From Mesorhizobium sangaii (lineage in GTDB: Bacteria > Pseudomonadota > Alphaproteobacteria > Rhizobiales > Rhizobiaceae), in NCBI RefSeq assembly GCF_014207355.1, contig NZ_JACHEF010000013.1, positions 1 to 60,490 on the forward strand: DNA of 60,490 nucleotides. Reading direction: 5' to 3'. The position numbers were made by a program, and so were the translations under genes. The notes below the pieces were generated by a model. The model saw only the letters and a program-made list of their open reading frames with translations. It ran no database searches and was not told the DNA's origin. This document shows, piece after piece, positions 1-8,658 of the stretch. Position 1 is the stretch's first letter. Every line of letters begins with the position of its first letter.

Positions 1-217
1 CGTCAACATCAGCAAATCACTCAAGGCAGCACCTCCTGCCACCTTGAATCACCCAACAGATATCAACTCAACAAATTAATGGGTCCTGACCCTAGCTCTC
101 GGCCGCATTTTTGATGCGCCAGCCGCCACGTAAAGCGGTGCCAGAGATACCCTCCGCCCCCGGGACTTGACCCTCGCTCCCGCTCCTCGTCGCGAGGCAG
201 TTGTTGAGGAGATCCTT

Positions 218-408
218 TCAGGTTCGCCAAAGCAGGAGCCGCAGCCCCGCAAAACCAAAGGCGACGGCTAAAACAACTTCAATGCCTCGCCGCGCACGCC
301 GGTACATCCTGACCATGGGCTGCGTGGAAAACACGACGGCATACCCGCAGAATATTGTAACGCTCAGCACCGCACATCCTGCAAGGATGATGATGACTCC
401 GTAAGCGC
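218..408 (-). pseudogene. C-terminal remnant of a LysE/RhtB-type amino-acid exporter
   Basis: Reading leftward from about 408, one frame gives a hydrophobic segment (VIIILAGCAVLSV), then a basic stretch (MVRMYRRARRGIE) and a last hydrophobic segment ending in LRLLLWRT and a TGA at 218-220. That is the layout of the last two helices of LysE/RhtB exporters, where a short basic loop precedes the final helix. No start codon or N-terminal two thirds is present. The fragment ends abruptly where the divergent thermonuclease remnant begins, so it is a truncated leftover. The family call rests on this tail alone. Confidence 0.4.
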
Positions 409-409
409 C

Positions 410-1226
410 ATGGCAAAAGCAACTCAGTTCGGAAGATCGAAAAACACAAAGCGAAATGCGAGGCGATCAGTTCTTAAGTGGCCTCAATTGTTGCTAGGGC
501 TCGTGATGGTGTTGTTGGGGATCGCAGCTTACTTCGGGTCAGATGGAGGCGCTGCGTTGTCTCGCCTGCCGTTGCCGGGCTCGGTGCTGCATGCCGATCC
601 GATCACGGGCATTGCATCGGTGATCGATGGCGACACGATAGAACTTCACGGACAGCGCGTCCGCTTCAATGGGATGACCCGCCAGAATCCGCGCAACAGT
701 GCGACGATGCAAAGGGCTTCCGCTATCAGTGCGGTGCGAAATCAGCCGCCGCCCTAGACGAGTTCCTGTCTGCGTCACGACCCGTCCACTGTGATTTCGT
801 CAGTTGGGATCGCTACGGGAGGTACGTTGGCAACTGCGCTCGCGTAGACGGACTCAATGTCGCCAGTTGGTTGGTCGAGAACGGCTATGCGCTTGACTGG
901 CAAAAATACAGCGGGGGTGCCTACGCGAAGCAACAAGCAAAGGCCGAAGCAGCCAAACGCGGCATGTGGCAGGGATCGTTTCAAGTTCCTTGGGATTGGC
1001 GTGCTGAGCATCGTGACACGGACCAATCGACCGGCACTCCCTTTTTGCGCTTGGCAATTCAGGCTGCAACATCAGGGGAAACATCTCTGCTGAGGGTCAG
1101 CGCATCTACCACGTTCCTTGACAGAAGTTTTACGACATTACGAAAATCACGGAGGCTAAGGGTGAGAGGTGGTTTTGCTCCGAAGCTGACGCGCGTGCCG
1201 CAGGCTGGCGACGGTCAAAGAGATAG
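410..1226 (+). pseudogene. Decayed thermonuclease (SNase family) gene
   Basis: The start at 410 gives a basic N-terminus and one membrane segment, then the SNase core VIDGDTIELHGQRVRFNG. The family then needs DAPES; this frame reads MTRQNPRN, but the next frame supplies PPESAQQC and continues through DRYGRYVGNC and NGYALDW to WRAEHR. This shows a frameshift near 675. A second shift near 1040 brings in a tail (GNISAEGQRIYHVP ... KGERWFCSEADARAAGW) typical of secreted SNase proteins of Rhizobiales, itself broken by a TGA at the usual PGQ motif. Three lesions make it non-functional. Intact relatives are exported nucleases. Confidence 0.7.
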
Positions 1227-1266
1227 TAAGAGGCTACGTATTGCGTGACGCCTCTTGGGGGAAGAC

Positions 1267-1565
1267 ATGAAAAGAATCACGACTACTTTGGTCGGTTGCT
1301 GGTTGTCCGTCTCGGCGACGGCTGCCCACGAACCACCTCGATATGGTTCAACGATACTTCCAAGGATGGGTGGTACAATCTCGAGTAAAATGTTCCCGTT
1401 GAGATTGCTGGCTCAAAGTTGGTCCTGCCAGCCAAGGCTGACCTGTTCGCAAATCAGTTCTTGCGATGAGGCCCGTTGGTACCTTGAGAATTGCCTTGGG
1501 GCGGCAAGCTTGATCGTGACAGCGACGGGGTACCGTGTGAGTCGCTGTGCGGAACGGACAGCCTC
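1267..1565 (+). pseudogene. Decayed excalibur calcium-binding domain protein
   Basis: It starts 40 bases after the thermonuclease remnant with a signal-peptide-like N-terminus (MKRITTTLVGCWLSVSATAA). The end of the first frame reads TCSQISSCDEARWYLENC, and a neighbouring frame continues with GGKLDRDSDGVPCESLC, the excalibur Ca-binding signature DxDxDGxxCE. The two halves lie in different frames, so a frameshift near 1490 has split the domain. Excalibur domains often accompany SNase-type nucleases, which fits the neighbour. The 3' end runs into the convergent methyltransferase gene. Confidence 0.55.
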
Positions 1566-3300
1566 AACTGCGCTTCCGCCGTCGCCCGTGTCCGGGCTGA
1601 GGATTTGAAAGAAGGGGCTCTTCCAAGGGCAAAGACGGCTGACCTTTTGAGGTCTTACCTCCAGAAATCGGCATTGGTGGCAATTCTGGCTGCCTCCGCA
1701 GTTCGTCAGCAGAGGGCCGCCGCTGCGGCTGTTTACGAGCGACTGAACGAGCGGCCTGTGCCGCCGCGACGATGTTGAGAGCAGTTAATATCCCGAGGTT
1801 TGGCCCGCTGATTAGATCGGAAGCCGTGACGATTTGAATCCTGGGGCGATCGCCGCCAGGAAGAGTGATGCGTCCAAAACCATGGGCTTCGGACTTCATG
1901 TCCCGGGTAGCTTCGTCCAAGCAAACGAAAATTCCGATGTCTGCTTGTTCCCGTTGAACGACGGCACAGAGCGATCGGATCATTTCCGGCCCAACGTGGC
2001 GGCCAGCCTTTACGGAAACCAAGCCTCGTCCGTAGGTCTGAGCACCGGTCTGGAATACAATCTCACCGTCGATTCCTCCGTCCGCTCCCTTTCCTCGTGA
2101 TTGACCACCCACCTTTCCAACTGCCCACTGCTGAAATGTGTATGGGTCGTGTGCAGCAAGTTTCCTTGCCGACATCTCATCCGCAGGAATACCGTTCAGT
2201 TTGTAGGACGCCGCAGGCAACCAAGTTTTGAATCGATCTTCGATCACTTGGATAGCGAGGTATGTTATGTCGATCCCTATCCAGACGCGTCCGAGTTTCT
2301 CGGCTGCGTGAATGGCCGTTCCGCAGCCGCAAAACGGGTCCAAGATCACGTCTCCATTGTTTGTGGAGGTAGCGATTATTCGCTCGAGCAGAGCGAGTGG
2401 CTTCTGGGTTGGATATCCAAGTGCTTCCTTTGATCGGTTGCTGATTATCGGTATGTCCGTCCAAATCTCCTGGACAGGGACGCCAGGCATCTCATCCAAA
2501 TACCTTTTGATTTGAGGAACTGCACCGGGCCTCGTCTGAACGATCCGCCCTTCCTCGATGAGAGCGGCCATCTTCGCCTTGGAGTAACGCCAATATCGAG
2601 TCACTCCCATGACCTCGTAAGAGGGATTGCCCTTTTCCGCGCCGCCAGGACCTTGAATGTTGTCCAACCGATATCGCCGTCCATCTTTCTCGACGCGGCG
2701 GTAGTCCCTGTCTTTGTACTCATCCGAATAGGGAGTGTATTGGACGTTGAAGACACGATCCGGGGAACGAGAATAAAACAGAAGCGTGTCAGAGTTCCGT
2801 CCGAAATGCTTGGCACCTTGGCGACCGTCACTGTGTGCATGTGATCTCTTCCAAGAGATGTGATTCACGAAACCCTCTCCCTTGAAGACGGCGTCCATCA
2901 AGATTTTCAGATAGTGGCAGGCGGTAGGATCGCAGTGGAGGTAAATCGAACCTCCGGGTTTCAGAATGCGTCGCAGTTCGACCAATCGAACCGCCATCAT
3001 CGCCATATATGCCATCATATCACTTCGACCCAGAAACGATTGGAGGGCGCGAAGCATGTTGAAAGTGGTTATGTCCTCGTGGCTTAAGTCGTCGAGAGCC
3101 TTCGAAGCCCCATCTTCCCAACGCCACGTATCCTCGAATGCTTTGACCTGTGCATCACCACCAACAGGCGTCTTGTAGAGGATGTTGTAAGTAGCATTGG
3201 AATTGAACGGTGGATCCAAGTAAACAAGATCGACGCTCTCTGATCCGACCTGCTCCCGCAGAACGGTCAGATTGTCGCCGAACCAGAGCTGATTTTTCAT
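1564..3300 (-). CDS. DNA N6-adenine/N4-cytosine methyltransferase fused to an Mrr-like nuclease domain
   Basis: Product of about 578 residues. The N-terminal half is a beta-class DNA methyltransferase: the catalytic motif DPPF (VYLDPPFNSN) comes first and the SAM-binding motif (ILDPFCGCGTA ... WIGIDI) later. The C-terminal part resembles an Mrr/PD-(D/E)XK nuclease: GGQSRGKGADGGIDG followed by LVSVKAG, with the second acidic residue of the usual ExK replaced. A single chain could therefore modify and perhaps cut DNA, or the nuclease half may only bind. The start at 3300 (MKNQLWFGDNL) fits the family; upstream in-frame ATGs at 3363 and 3405 are possible and none has a clear ribosome-binding site. 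It stands alone, with no specificity or partner restriction gene. Confidence 0.8.
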   Translation of the reverse strand: MKNQLWFGDNLTVLREQVGSESVDLVYLDPPFNSNATYNILYKTPVGGDAQVKAFEDTWRWEDGASKALDDLSHEDITTFNMLRALQSFLGRSDMMAYMAMMAVRLVELRRILKPGGSIYLHCDPTACHYLKILMDAVFKGEGFVNHISWKRSHAHSDGRQGAKHFGRNSDTLLFYSRSPDRVFNVQYTPYSDEYKDRDYRRVEKDGRRYRLDNIQGPGGAEKGNPSYEVMGVTRYWRYSKAKMAALIEEGRIVQTRPGAVPQIKRYLDEMPGVPVQEIWTDIPIISNRSKEALGYPTQKPLALLERIIATSTNNGDVILDPFCGCGTAIHAAEKLGRVWIGIDITYLAIQVIEDRFKTWLPAASYKLNGIPADEMSARKLAAHDPYTFQQWAVGKVGGQSRGKGADGGIDGEIVFQTGAQTYGRGLVSVKAGRHVGPEMIRSLCAVVQREQADIGIFVCLDEATRDMKSEAHGFGRITLPGGDRPRIQIVTASDLISGPNLGILTALNIVAAAQAARSVARKQPQRRPSADELRRQPELPPMPISGGKTSKGQPSLPLEEPLLSNPQPGHGRRRKRS

Positions 3301-3507
3301 CACAACACTTGCCCCACCATCGAGCAAAGCTTGCCTGAACTTCCCCAACGAGCCGTTAACCATTGCTGGCGAATGCTGGCCTCTGCCTTCTGATGACCAC
3401 TCCACGGCGTTCAGACCTGGTGTTACGAAGGGACTTTGGGTTTTGCATGAGCGACAATGTGCGGCCGATAATCGCCAGGAGGAATTTGCGCGGCCATGAA
3501 GAGGGGG

Positions 3508-3513
3508 TATAAT
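3508..3513 (+). promoter_or_regulatory. Possible -10 box upstream of the syrA-like gene
   Basis: TATAAT lies 17 bases after a weak -35-like TTTGCG (3485-3490). It is about 240 bases before the syrA-like start, in the 452-base gap 3301-3752, which otherwise holds only a short GAACC/GGTTC hairpin near 3718-3738. Whether it drives this gene is not shown. Confidence 0.25.
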
Positions 3514-3752
3514 ATCGCCTCAGCCGGCGAGCCCCATCGGCCCGCCGGCCTGGACCACTAAGACAACTGGCTTTAACAAACCACGCCGTGACTCCGGACA
3601 AGCGGCGATAGGCGATGCGACGTCGTGCTGCACCGATATTTGAAACCGGATAATTGCGTAATTGCCAAATTAGTGAAACCTTGGTGGAGGGACATAGGGC
3701 AAAAGGGGACCGTTCTCGAACCGCGAAGGTTCCGAGATCGGCTGGGCAAAGC

Positions 3753-4004
3753 ATGTATTTTCCGCAGTTTCTGGTGGGGATGTCTGCCACAACGACCGTG
3801 GTCGCAATCTGGGCTTACCTCGAAACCGGATCCGTCTGGGCGGCGCTCGGATGGACTATCCTTGCACTGGTCCTTCTGCAGGTTGGATACGTCGGCCTGG
3901 TCGTTCGCTTGATATATAAGCGAGCATTGGGAGCCACCGACACAAGGTCGGCTATGGTCGACCCCACACAACCTCTGGTGTTTTGGTCTTCTCAAATGGC
4001 CTAG
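3753..4004 (+). CDS. syrA: SyrA/ExoX-like exopolysaccharide production repressor
   Basis: A small membrane protein of 83 residues beginning MYFPQFLVGMS, with two closely spaced hydrophobic helices (TTTVVAIWAYL; LGWTILALVLLQVGYVGLVV) and a short polar tail. The N-terminal MxxPQFL pattern, the TGSVWAA link between helices and the QVGY motif match the SyrA family of rhizobial inner-membrane proteins, which modulate exopolysaccharide output during symbiosis, in Sinorhizobium through the ExoS/ChvI two-component system. An in-frame start at 3654 would add 33 unrelated residues, so 3753 was chosen. It lies between the methyltransferase and the relaxase and shares no operon with either. It is the strongest rhizobial marker in the window. 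Confidence 0.7.
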   Translation: MYFPQFLVGMSATTTVVAIWAYLETGSVWAALGWTILALVLLQVGYVGLVVRLIYKRALGATDTRSAMVDPTQPLVFWSSQMA

Positions 4005-4087
4005 AGCAAGTCCTGTTTAATCCGGTTCATATCCTGCGGCTTTGAAGTAGTTAGCACATTCGGCTGGGGTGAAGATGTCGACTTTGT

Positions 4088-6328
4088 TCAGCGCTCGTAA
4101 TCGTTGTCATTCGAGCGCTGGGTCTTACGGTCCTGCTCTTCCGACTGCCGTGCCTTCTGTTTGTTGGCGTCCTTCTGCTTGGCTCCCACCTTCTCCTGCT
4201 CGGTGCCTGTGCGCGGCTGCTCCGGCTGGCGGGAATCGTCCCGAGTTGGAAGGTCTCGCCCTCGCGCCTCGCGCTCGGGGATCGGCTCGCCACCGCCACC
4301 ACCACGACGCTGCTGCTGCCGCTCGAATTGCAGCCGCGCGAGACGGTCGTGCATCTTGTCGTTGACCTCTTCACTGTACTGTTCGAACTGTCCTTGATGC
4401 GCCGGCGGCAGCGTCTCGCGCATGTTGTCGAGAGCCTGATTGACGCGGGCCATCTGACGCCGCATTTCCAAGGGGGTTTGCGCCATGTTCAAATCTCCTA
4501 TCAGTGCATTCAATTCTCTCATACCGGGATGGGACAGGAAAGACTTCTGCCCCGATTGATCAGCTCCGCTCTCTGCCGCAGGACCTGGCTGCCCATCCCC
4601 TGCTCGATCGCGACGGAACCGCAGAAAATTGCTGCCTATCGACTCCGCTGCCGTGAGAGCCTGACCGACTATGCCCGCAGTCCGCATCGTCGTCACAGTC
4701 TTTTGCCATGCGGCAGCGATTGCATCGCCGTTTACGACAAGGGATTGTCCATCCAAACGGCGTTGCCGCTTGGCCTCCACTCGCTCGATCGTCCTGGCGC
4801 TGACCTGGTAGCGCGGATCGCTCTGGGCGCGGCTGTAGGCTCCGGCATGCTCCTTCGTGAATGGCCGTGTCATCGCATGATCCATCCGCCGCGTCGCCAC
4901 CATCGCAATACCGTTCTCGCGTGCTTTTTCCGCAAAGGTCTCGCGCCAGGCTGCGAGATCCGGCTTGTAGAATTTCAGGCGTTCGCCGTCTGCTGACCGT
5001 GCCTGCACCATCGCGTGGATATGGACGTGCTTGGTGTCCTTGTGATGCGCCAGGACAAACTTGTATCCTGGCGCTCGCTCCTCGAGCACGGCGCGCGCCG
5101 CGGCCATGACGGCGTTGGCATCGGTGCCGGCCTTTGCCGAGAAAAGCAGGTGATAGGCATTGCGGCGCTCACGCCCCGAAAACTGCGGGCGCCATTGTTC
5201 ATAGACCGAAGCCGCCGCCTTGGTAGGGTTCTTTGCCCGAGGCACAGGCTCCCCATTTGCAAACCGCACTTGGCTGTGGGTGCGAATGAACTTCTGCAGG
5301 AAATATTTCGCCTTGGGTTCACGGCTGACGGCCGCCGTAACGTCTGCCTTGGCGACCACCCCCGCCGCGCCCATAGCTTCAGACAACCGCGCCTCGATCT
5401 TGTCGAGCGCCTTGCTGCGCGAATTCTCCCGACCACCGGCCAGGACTCTCGCAAGCGGTCCGGCCCGCTCATCGGTGTGCGCGTACACCTGCACCGTCTG
5501 TCCGTCCTGCGCATAGATGAACGGTTTCGAACCGAAGGCCTTGTTCAGCGCCTCGTTCAAGGCGGCACCGGTGACCTCGCCGGCGAGCTCGAAACGAACC
5601 TCGATGAAATTGGTATTTTCCAAGGGTGGTTCGAACGTCTCGCAAAACGTCTCCAGGAACGCTTTTCGCGCGCCGCCTGTCGCAAGAACCTGTCCATCCT
5701 CGTCAAAAATCTCGATGTCGTGTTTCTCGCCTTTTTCGTCTTCGCGCTTCCCGATGTAATTGAGCAGCCGAGCGGCGGCTTTCTTGGTCGATGGCGGATT
5801 GGGCATGACCTTGAACACAGCAGGCTGCGCGCCCGCCGCGTAGCCTGCGCGTGCCGCCACGGCCCGCGCCTGATAGGCGACCCGCGCCGCTCGTCGTGTA
5901 CCGCTCGGGCGACCCCCACCACCGCCGCGGCCGCCGCCGCGGCGCTTCCAGTCTTCCTCCTCCTCTTCCGGCCGGAAACCGGCGAGCGTGGCGCCATAGA
6001 CCATGATCGGCGCGCTAGCGGCCTTGGGGGAGCTCGCAGCAGCAGTGGACGGAGCCCTACTGGACACGGGGCTCCCCGCCACTCCTGTCCCTCCCGGCGA
6101 CGAACGAGGGGCGTTGCTGCCGGAACCTACAGCCGAGCCGGCTTGTCCTTGCCCGAGCCCTCCGCCGCCACCGGTCCGTTCATAACTCTTCATCGCCTGA
6201 AATTCGCTGGCCTCGCGCCGGGCGCCCGTCAGAGATTCGTCATCGTCCAGGTCCTCGCGCTTCACGCTGGACCCGCCTCGAAGATAGCGCTCGATTTCGA
6301 CCGCGTAGCCAGCAAGACGACCGCTCAT
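4088..6328 (-). CDS. Conjugative relaxase (MobP/VirD2-type)
   Basis: A protein of 746 residues that should nick oriT and pilot the DNA strand. Residues 1-165 are low-complexity Gly/Ser/Ala-rich with an acidic block (EEEEEDW). The relaxase domain follows: YIGKR near 191, and the metal-binding HUH-like motif HKDTKHVHIHAMV at 429-441 with three histidines. A likely second DNA-binding stretch and an Arg/Gln/Glu-rich coiled tail (residues 640-746) follow. It overlaps the upstream mobC by four bases (ATGA), and oriT is just beyond mobC, the classic relaxosome order. No type IV secretion genes are visible, so transfer machinery must lie elsewhere. Confidence 0.88.
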   Translation of the reverse strand: MSGRLAGYAVEIERYLRGGSSVKREDLDDDESLTGARREASEFQAMKSYERTGGGGGLGQGQAGSAVGSGSNAPRSSPGGTGVAGSPVSSRAPSTAAASSPKAASAPIMVYGATLAGFRPEEEEEDWKRRGGGRGGGGGRPSGTRRAARVAYQARAVAARAGYAAGAQPAVFKVMPNPPSTKKAAARLLNYIGKREDEKGEKHDIEIFDEDGQVLATGGARKAFLETFCETFEPPLENTNFIEVRFELAGEVTGAALNEALNKAFGSKPFIYAQDGQTVQVYAHTDERAGPLARVLAGGRENSRSKALDKIEARLSEAMGAAGVVAKADVTAAVSREPKAKYFLQKFIRTHSQVRFANGEPVPRAKNPTKAAASVYEQWRPQFSGRERRNAYHLLFSAKAGTDANAVMAAARAVLEERAPGYKFVLAHHKDTKHVHIHAMVQARSADGERLKFYKPDLAAWRETFAEKARENGIAMVATRRMDHAMTRPFTKEHAGAYSRAQSDPRYQVSARTIERVEAKRQRRLDGQSLVVNGDAIAAAWQKTVTTMRTAGIVGQALTAAESIGSNFLRFRRDRAGDGQPGPAAESGADQSGQKSFLSHPGMRELNALIGDLNMAQTPLEMRRQMARVNQALDNMRETLPPAHQGQFEQYSEEVNDKMHDRLARLQFERQQQRRGGGGGEPIPEREARGRDLPTRDDSRQPEQPRTGTEQEKVGAKQKDANKQKARQSEEQDRKTQRSNDNDYER

Positions 6329-6732
6329 GGCCTGGCCTCCCTCGCCTTGCGGGACCCGCCAGTCATCGCCTTCAGTTCCTCGCGAAACTGCCGCACGAGA
6401 TCGCCCACGGCGATCAGCGCCTGCTCAAGATCCTCATCATGGGCAACACGGCCGTCGTTCATGGCGCGCACCGCCTGATTGAAATTGACGCCGACACGCC
6501 GCAGCTGATCGGTCATGTCCACGATCGCCGGCCGCAACGCCTCTGATGCGATAGGCAGATGCCCGACCTCTGCCCGCACCAGACGCCGGACGACCTCGCT
6601 GACGGTTACGCCTTCCCGCTCCGCAACAGCTTTCAGGCTGGCCAGCTCGTCAGCCGAAACCCGGATGTGCGTCACCTCGCCATAGCGTCGTGACGCGCTC
6701 TTGACCGCTGCTTTCTGGGCGTCTGCATCCAT
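6325..6732 (-). CDS. mobC: MobC-like relaxosome accessory protein
   Basis: 135 residues. The N-terminal half has a ribbon-helix-helix pattern (VTHIRVSADELASLKAVAEREGVTVSEVVRRLV), and the C-terminal half has the MobC-type helix containing RRVGVNFNQAVRAMND, where the L(R)xxGxNxNQ core is family-typical. It should bind oriT and help the relaxase open the nic region. The start is 47 bases from the oriT hairpin and the stop overlaps the relaxase start (ATGA), so the two are translationally coupled. Confidence 0.85.
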   Translation of the reverse strand: MDADAQKAAVKSASRRYGEVTHIRVSADELASLKAVAEREGVTVSEVVRRLVRAEVGHLPIASEALRPAIVDMTDQLRRVGVNFNQAVRAMNDGRVAHDEDLEQALIAVGDLVRQFREELKAMTGGSRKAREARP

Positions 6733-6778
6733 CTCTCAAGCCCGCTTGCGGGCGCTAAGGCCCGCCAGGGCCGCGCCG

Positions 6779-6815
6779 CCTATTTTGTGCGTATCACAAA
6801 ATAGGCTATCCTGCC
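6779..6815. other. oriT: Predicted oriT: hairpin plus RP4/VirD2-type nic site
   Basis: A perfect 11-base inverted repeat (CCTATTTTGTG, 6779-6789, with its complement 6795-6805) has a five-base loop and is followed directly by CTATCCTGCC. ATCCTG|C is the nic-site core shared by RP4-type and VirD2-type origins, which puts the predicted cut between 6813 and 6814. The site lies immediately upstream of mobC and the relaxase, as expected. The overlap of the hairpin with the mobC promoter zone suggests that relaxosome proteins also repress their own genes. Confidence 0.75.
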
Positions 6816-6933
6816 AATAAAGAAAGAAGAAAACCTACGTCGCCTTCCTCACCAGCCAGTTGTCGACGGCAGGGGCCCAGTCGCAATGTTTCCATCGTGA
6901 TTTGATGCGATGTGTCGATGATGCGTTGAGGAC

Positions 6934-6959
6934 TTGTTTCCATGTTAACATGGAAACAA
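6934..6959. promoter_or_regulatory. 26-bp perfect palindrome, copy 1 (parA operator or centromere)
   Basis: A perfect palindrome centred on GTT|AAC with arms TTGTTTCCATGTT. The 28 bases 6931-6958 recur exactly at 7141-7168 just before parA. Degenerate half sites (TGTTTCCATC near 6885; CCATGTTTCG near 7102) lie around it. Spacing and position fit an operator or parS-like binding site for the parA operon. Confidence 0.6.
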
Positions 6960-7144
6960 CAAAGCCGGTTCGCAGTTACGAACGGCCTGCCGGATCTGTT
7001 CCTCACAGAGATAGCAGCCTCGTAGCGACTGCGTCCCTGAGCGGGCTCCTGATTGGCGCGCGCCTGGGTTGCCAAACCGGTCTGTCCCGTTGACTATGTC
7101 ACCATGTTTCGACCGTGACATCGCTCCATGTGTCCATGATGACT

Positions 7145-7168
7145 TGTTTCCATGTTAACATGGAAACA
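7145..7168. promoter_or_regulatory. 24-bp perfect palindrome, copy 2, directly upstream of parA
   Basis: Same sequence as the palindrome at 6934, ending 27 bases before the parA ATG. A DNA-binding protein here would block parA transcription or initiation. The two copies are 210 bases apart, a spacing that would allow looping or joint loading of a partition complex. Confidence 0.6.
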
Positions 7169-7195
7169 TGGAGCCTACGCCGGGAAAGGCCCCAC

Positions 7196-7876
7196 ATGAT
7201 CATCTCCGCTGCGATCCCAAAGGGCGGCACTGGCAAATCGACGATGCTGCGCACCCTGGCATCCGTCGCGCTGCATCGGGGTTATTCGGTCACTCTTATC
7301 GATGGCGATCGGCGGCAGAACATGCACCGCTGGTTCCAGATGCTGGGTGACGCTGGCAATCGTCCTGACAGGCTCCATCTGGTGAGCGCGATGACCCCAC
7401 AGGAAATCCTCGATGCCTCTGCCTCGCACAATGGCGAGCGATCCGTCGTCCTGATCGATACCGAAGGCACCACCAACGACAATTTGATGGCCGGGCTGTT
7501 CGCGGCCGATATTGTCGTCGTACCGATCTACTTCGCCCTCGATGACGTGACCGCTGCAATCCAGATCACCGACCACTACATCCCGCTGGCAGTCGAAAGC
7601 CGGGGCCGACCGTTGCCCGCAGTGTTCGTGCTGACGAAACAGACCATCATCGATGGCAGGGCGCGCGCCTTAAGCGAACTGCGTACAATCATCCAGGCCA
7701 ATGGCACGCCGATCGCCGAGCACGTCCTGAATAACCGCGTTGCTTATCGCGATCTCCAGACCGGACAGACGCTTTACAGTCCCGCCGAACCTGACGCGAA
7801 GGCGATTGGCGAAAGCGAAGGCGTCTTCGATGACGTCCTCCAAGCTTTCATTGAAGCCACGAGGAACGCGGCATGA
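7196..7876 (+). CDS. parA: ParA-family partition ATPase
   Basis: 226 residues with a deviant Walker A motif KGGTGKST near the N-terminus (residues 9-16), a Walker A' region VTLIDGDRRQNM, and VVLIDTEG as the Walker B strand. The short length without an N-terminal DNA-binding domain is the small ParA type (VirC1/ParF-like). The ATG at 7196 was chosen because the P-loop follows at once and GGGAAAGG lies upstream; an earlier ATG at 7115 would read through the palindrome. The four-base ATGA overlap with the next gene indicates an operon. It should segregate the replicon or assist relaxosome positioning. Confidence 0.85.
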   Translation: MIISAAIPKGGTGKSTMLRTLASVALHRGYSVTLIDGDRRQNMHRWFQMLGDAGNRPDRLHLVSAMTPQEILDASASHNGERSVVLIDTEGTTNDNLMAGLFAADIVVVPIYFALDDVTAAIQITDHYIPLAVESRGRPLPAVFVLTKQTIIDGRARALSELRTIIQANGTPIAEHVLNNRVAYRDLQTGQTLYSPAEPDAKAIGESEGVFDDVLQAFIEATRNAA

Positions 7877-8283
7877 GCGACGAAACCACACCCAAATCGG
7901 GCGATGACAAGAAAGCCCGCATGATGAAGGCGATCTCGACGCAACCGCCGGCGTTGCCGAGCATGTTCATTCCACCGAAGGCCGAGGCAGCGCAAGCGAA
8001 GATGGAATCAGCAGTGGCGCAGTCAGACGAACCGTCGACGCCCACATCGGCCGCCGCACCCGATTTTCGCAAGCTGCTGCGGCAGGGTCAGAAGAAGGAC
8101 CCGATCGCCGGCAAGAAGATTCGCGAGGAGGAGATGGTGCGCTGCGGCTACTACCTGACGGCTTTGGAGCAGCGTCACTTCAAGCTGCTGGCGATCAGCA
8201 ACGGCCACAGCATGACGGAATTGCTGCGAAAGGCGGTGCAGGATTACATTCGCGTGCACAAGCACAAATTGCCGAAGGAATGA
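7873..8283 (+). CDS. Small ParA partner, probable DNA-binding protein
   Basis: 136 residues. The N-terminal 70 are polar and probably disordered; the C-terminal part (YYLTALEQRHFKLLAISNGHSMTELLRKAVQDYI) is shaped like a ribbon-helix-helix domain (strand, helix, turn with G-x-S, helix). Small ParA proteins are usually paired with such RHH centromere-binding proteins, so it is the likely reader of the two palindromes upstream. That pairing is inferred from position, from the ATGA overlap with parA and from the fold guess; no strong family match was recognised. Confidence 0.6.
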   Translation: MSDETTPKSGDDKKARMMKAISTQPPALPSMFIPPKAEAAQAKMESAVAQSDEPSTPTSAAAPDFRKLLRQGQKKDPIAGKKIREEEMVRCGYYLTALEQRHFKLLAISNGHSMTELLRKAVQDYIRVHKHKLPKE

Positions 8284-8368
8284 GCGGAGAGGGAATATTG
8301 GCCTGTGCGGCGAACAGATACCTCACGGGCCTAACGCGGCGAGCTGGTGCAGCGAAAGTCGACCTGAC

Positions 8369-8414
8369 AAAAAAAGAGGTCGAGACGGCTTGCGTCGCCT
8401 CGACCTCTTTTTTT
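8369..8414. terminator. Strong bidirectional terminator after the parA operon
   Basis: A 16-base stem (A-run then GAGGTCGAG, 8369-8384, paired with CTCGACCTC then a T-run, 8399-8414) around a 14-base loop. The A-run on one side and T-run on the other make it work in both directions, separating parA from the leftward genes that follow. Confidence 0.85.
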
Positions 8415-8433
8415 CACGCGCGGCCCTCCTCTT

Positions 8434-8658
8434 TCATTGCGAAGAAGGTATCCGGCCCGTAGCCCGTGGTCTCCCACCAGCGGCCTCCGCTTCGGGTTCG
8501 CTGTAGTAGACCTGATCGACGCTGAACCTGACACCGGAGGTGTCCTCGATCTCGGTGATGATTTCGGCGAGACTGCGGAGCTTATTGGCCGGGACCGCCA
8601 CGACGATCGGCACCTGTCGCGGTGATACCATCGTCCGGTGCGGAAGTTGAAAATTCAT
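8434..8658 (-). CDS. Hypothetical protein
   Basis: About 74 residues (66 if the ATG at 8631 is used). The middle reads as a plausible alpha/beta protein (VPIVVAVPANKLRSLAEIITEIEDTSGVRFSVDQVYYSE) and the C-terminus is polar. No family recognised. It overlaps the end of the frameshifted gene upstream and ends just before the bidirectional terminator. Confidence 0.45.
   Translation of the reverse strand: MNFQLPHRTMVSPRQVPIVVAVPANKLRSLAEIITEIEDTSGVRFSVDQVYYSEPEAEAAGGRPRATGRIPSSQ

Noticed and set aside
5015..6478. A 487-codon plus-strand frame over the relaxase
   Set aside because: Antisense to a relaxase with the HUH motif; no ribosome-binding site.
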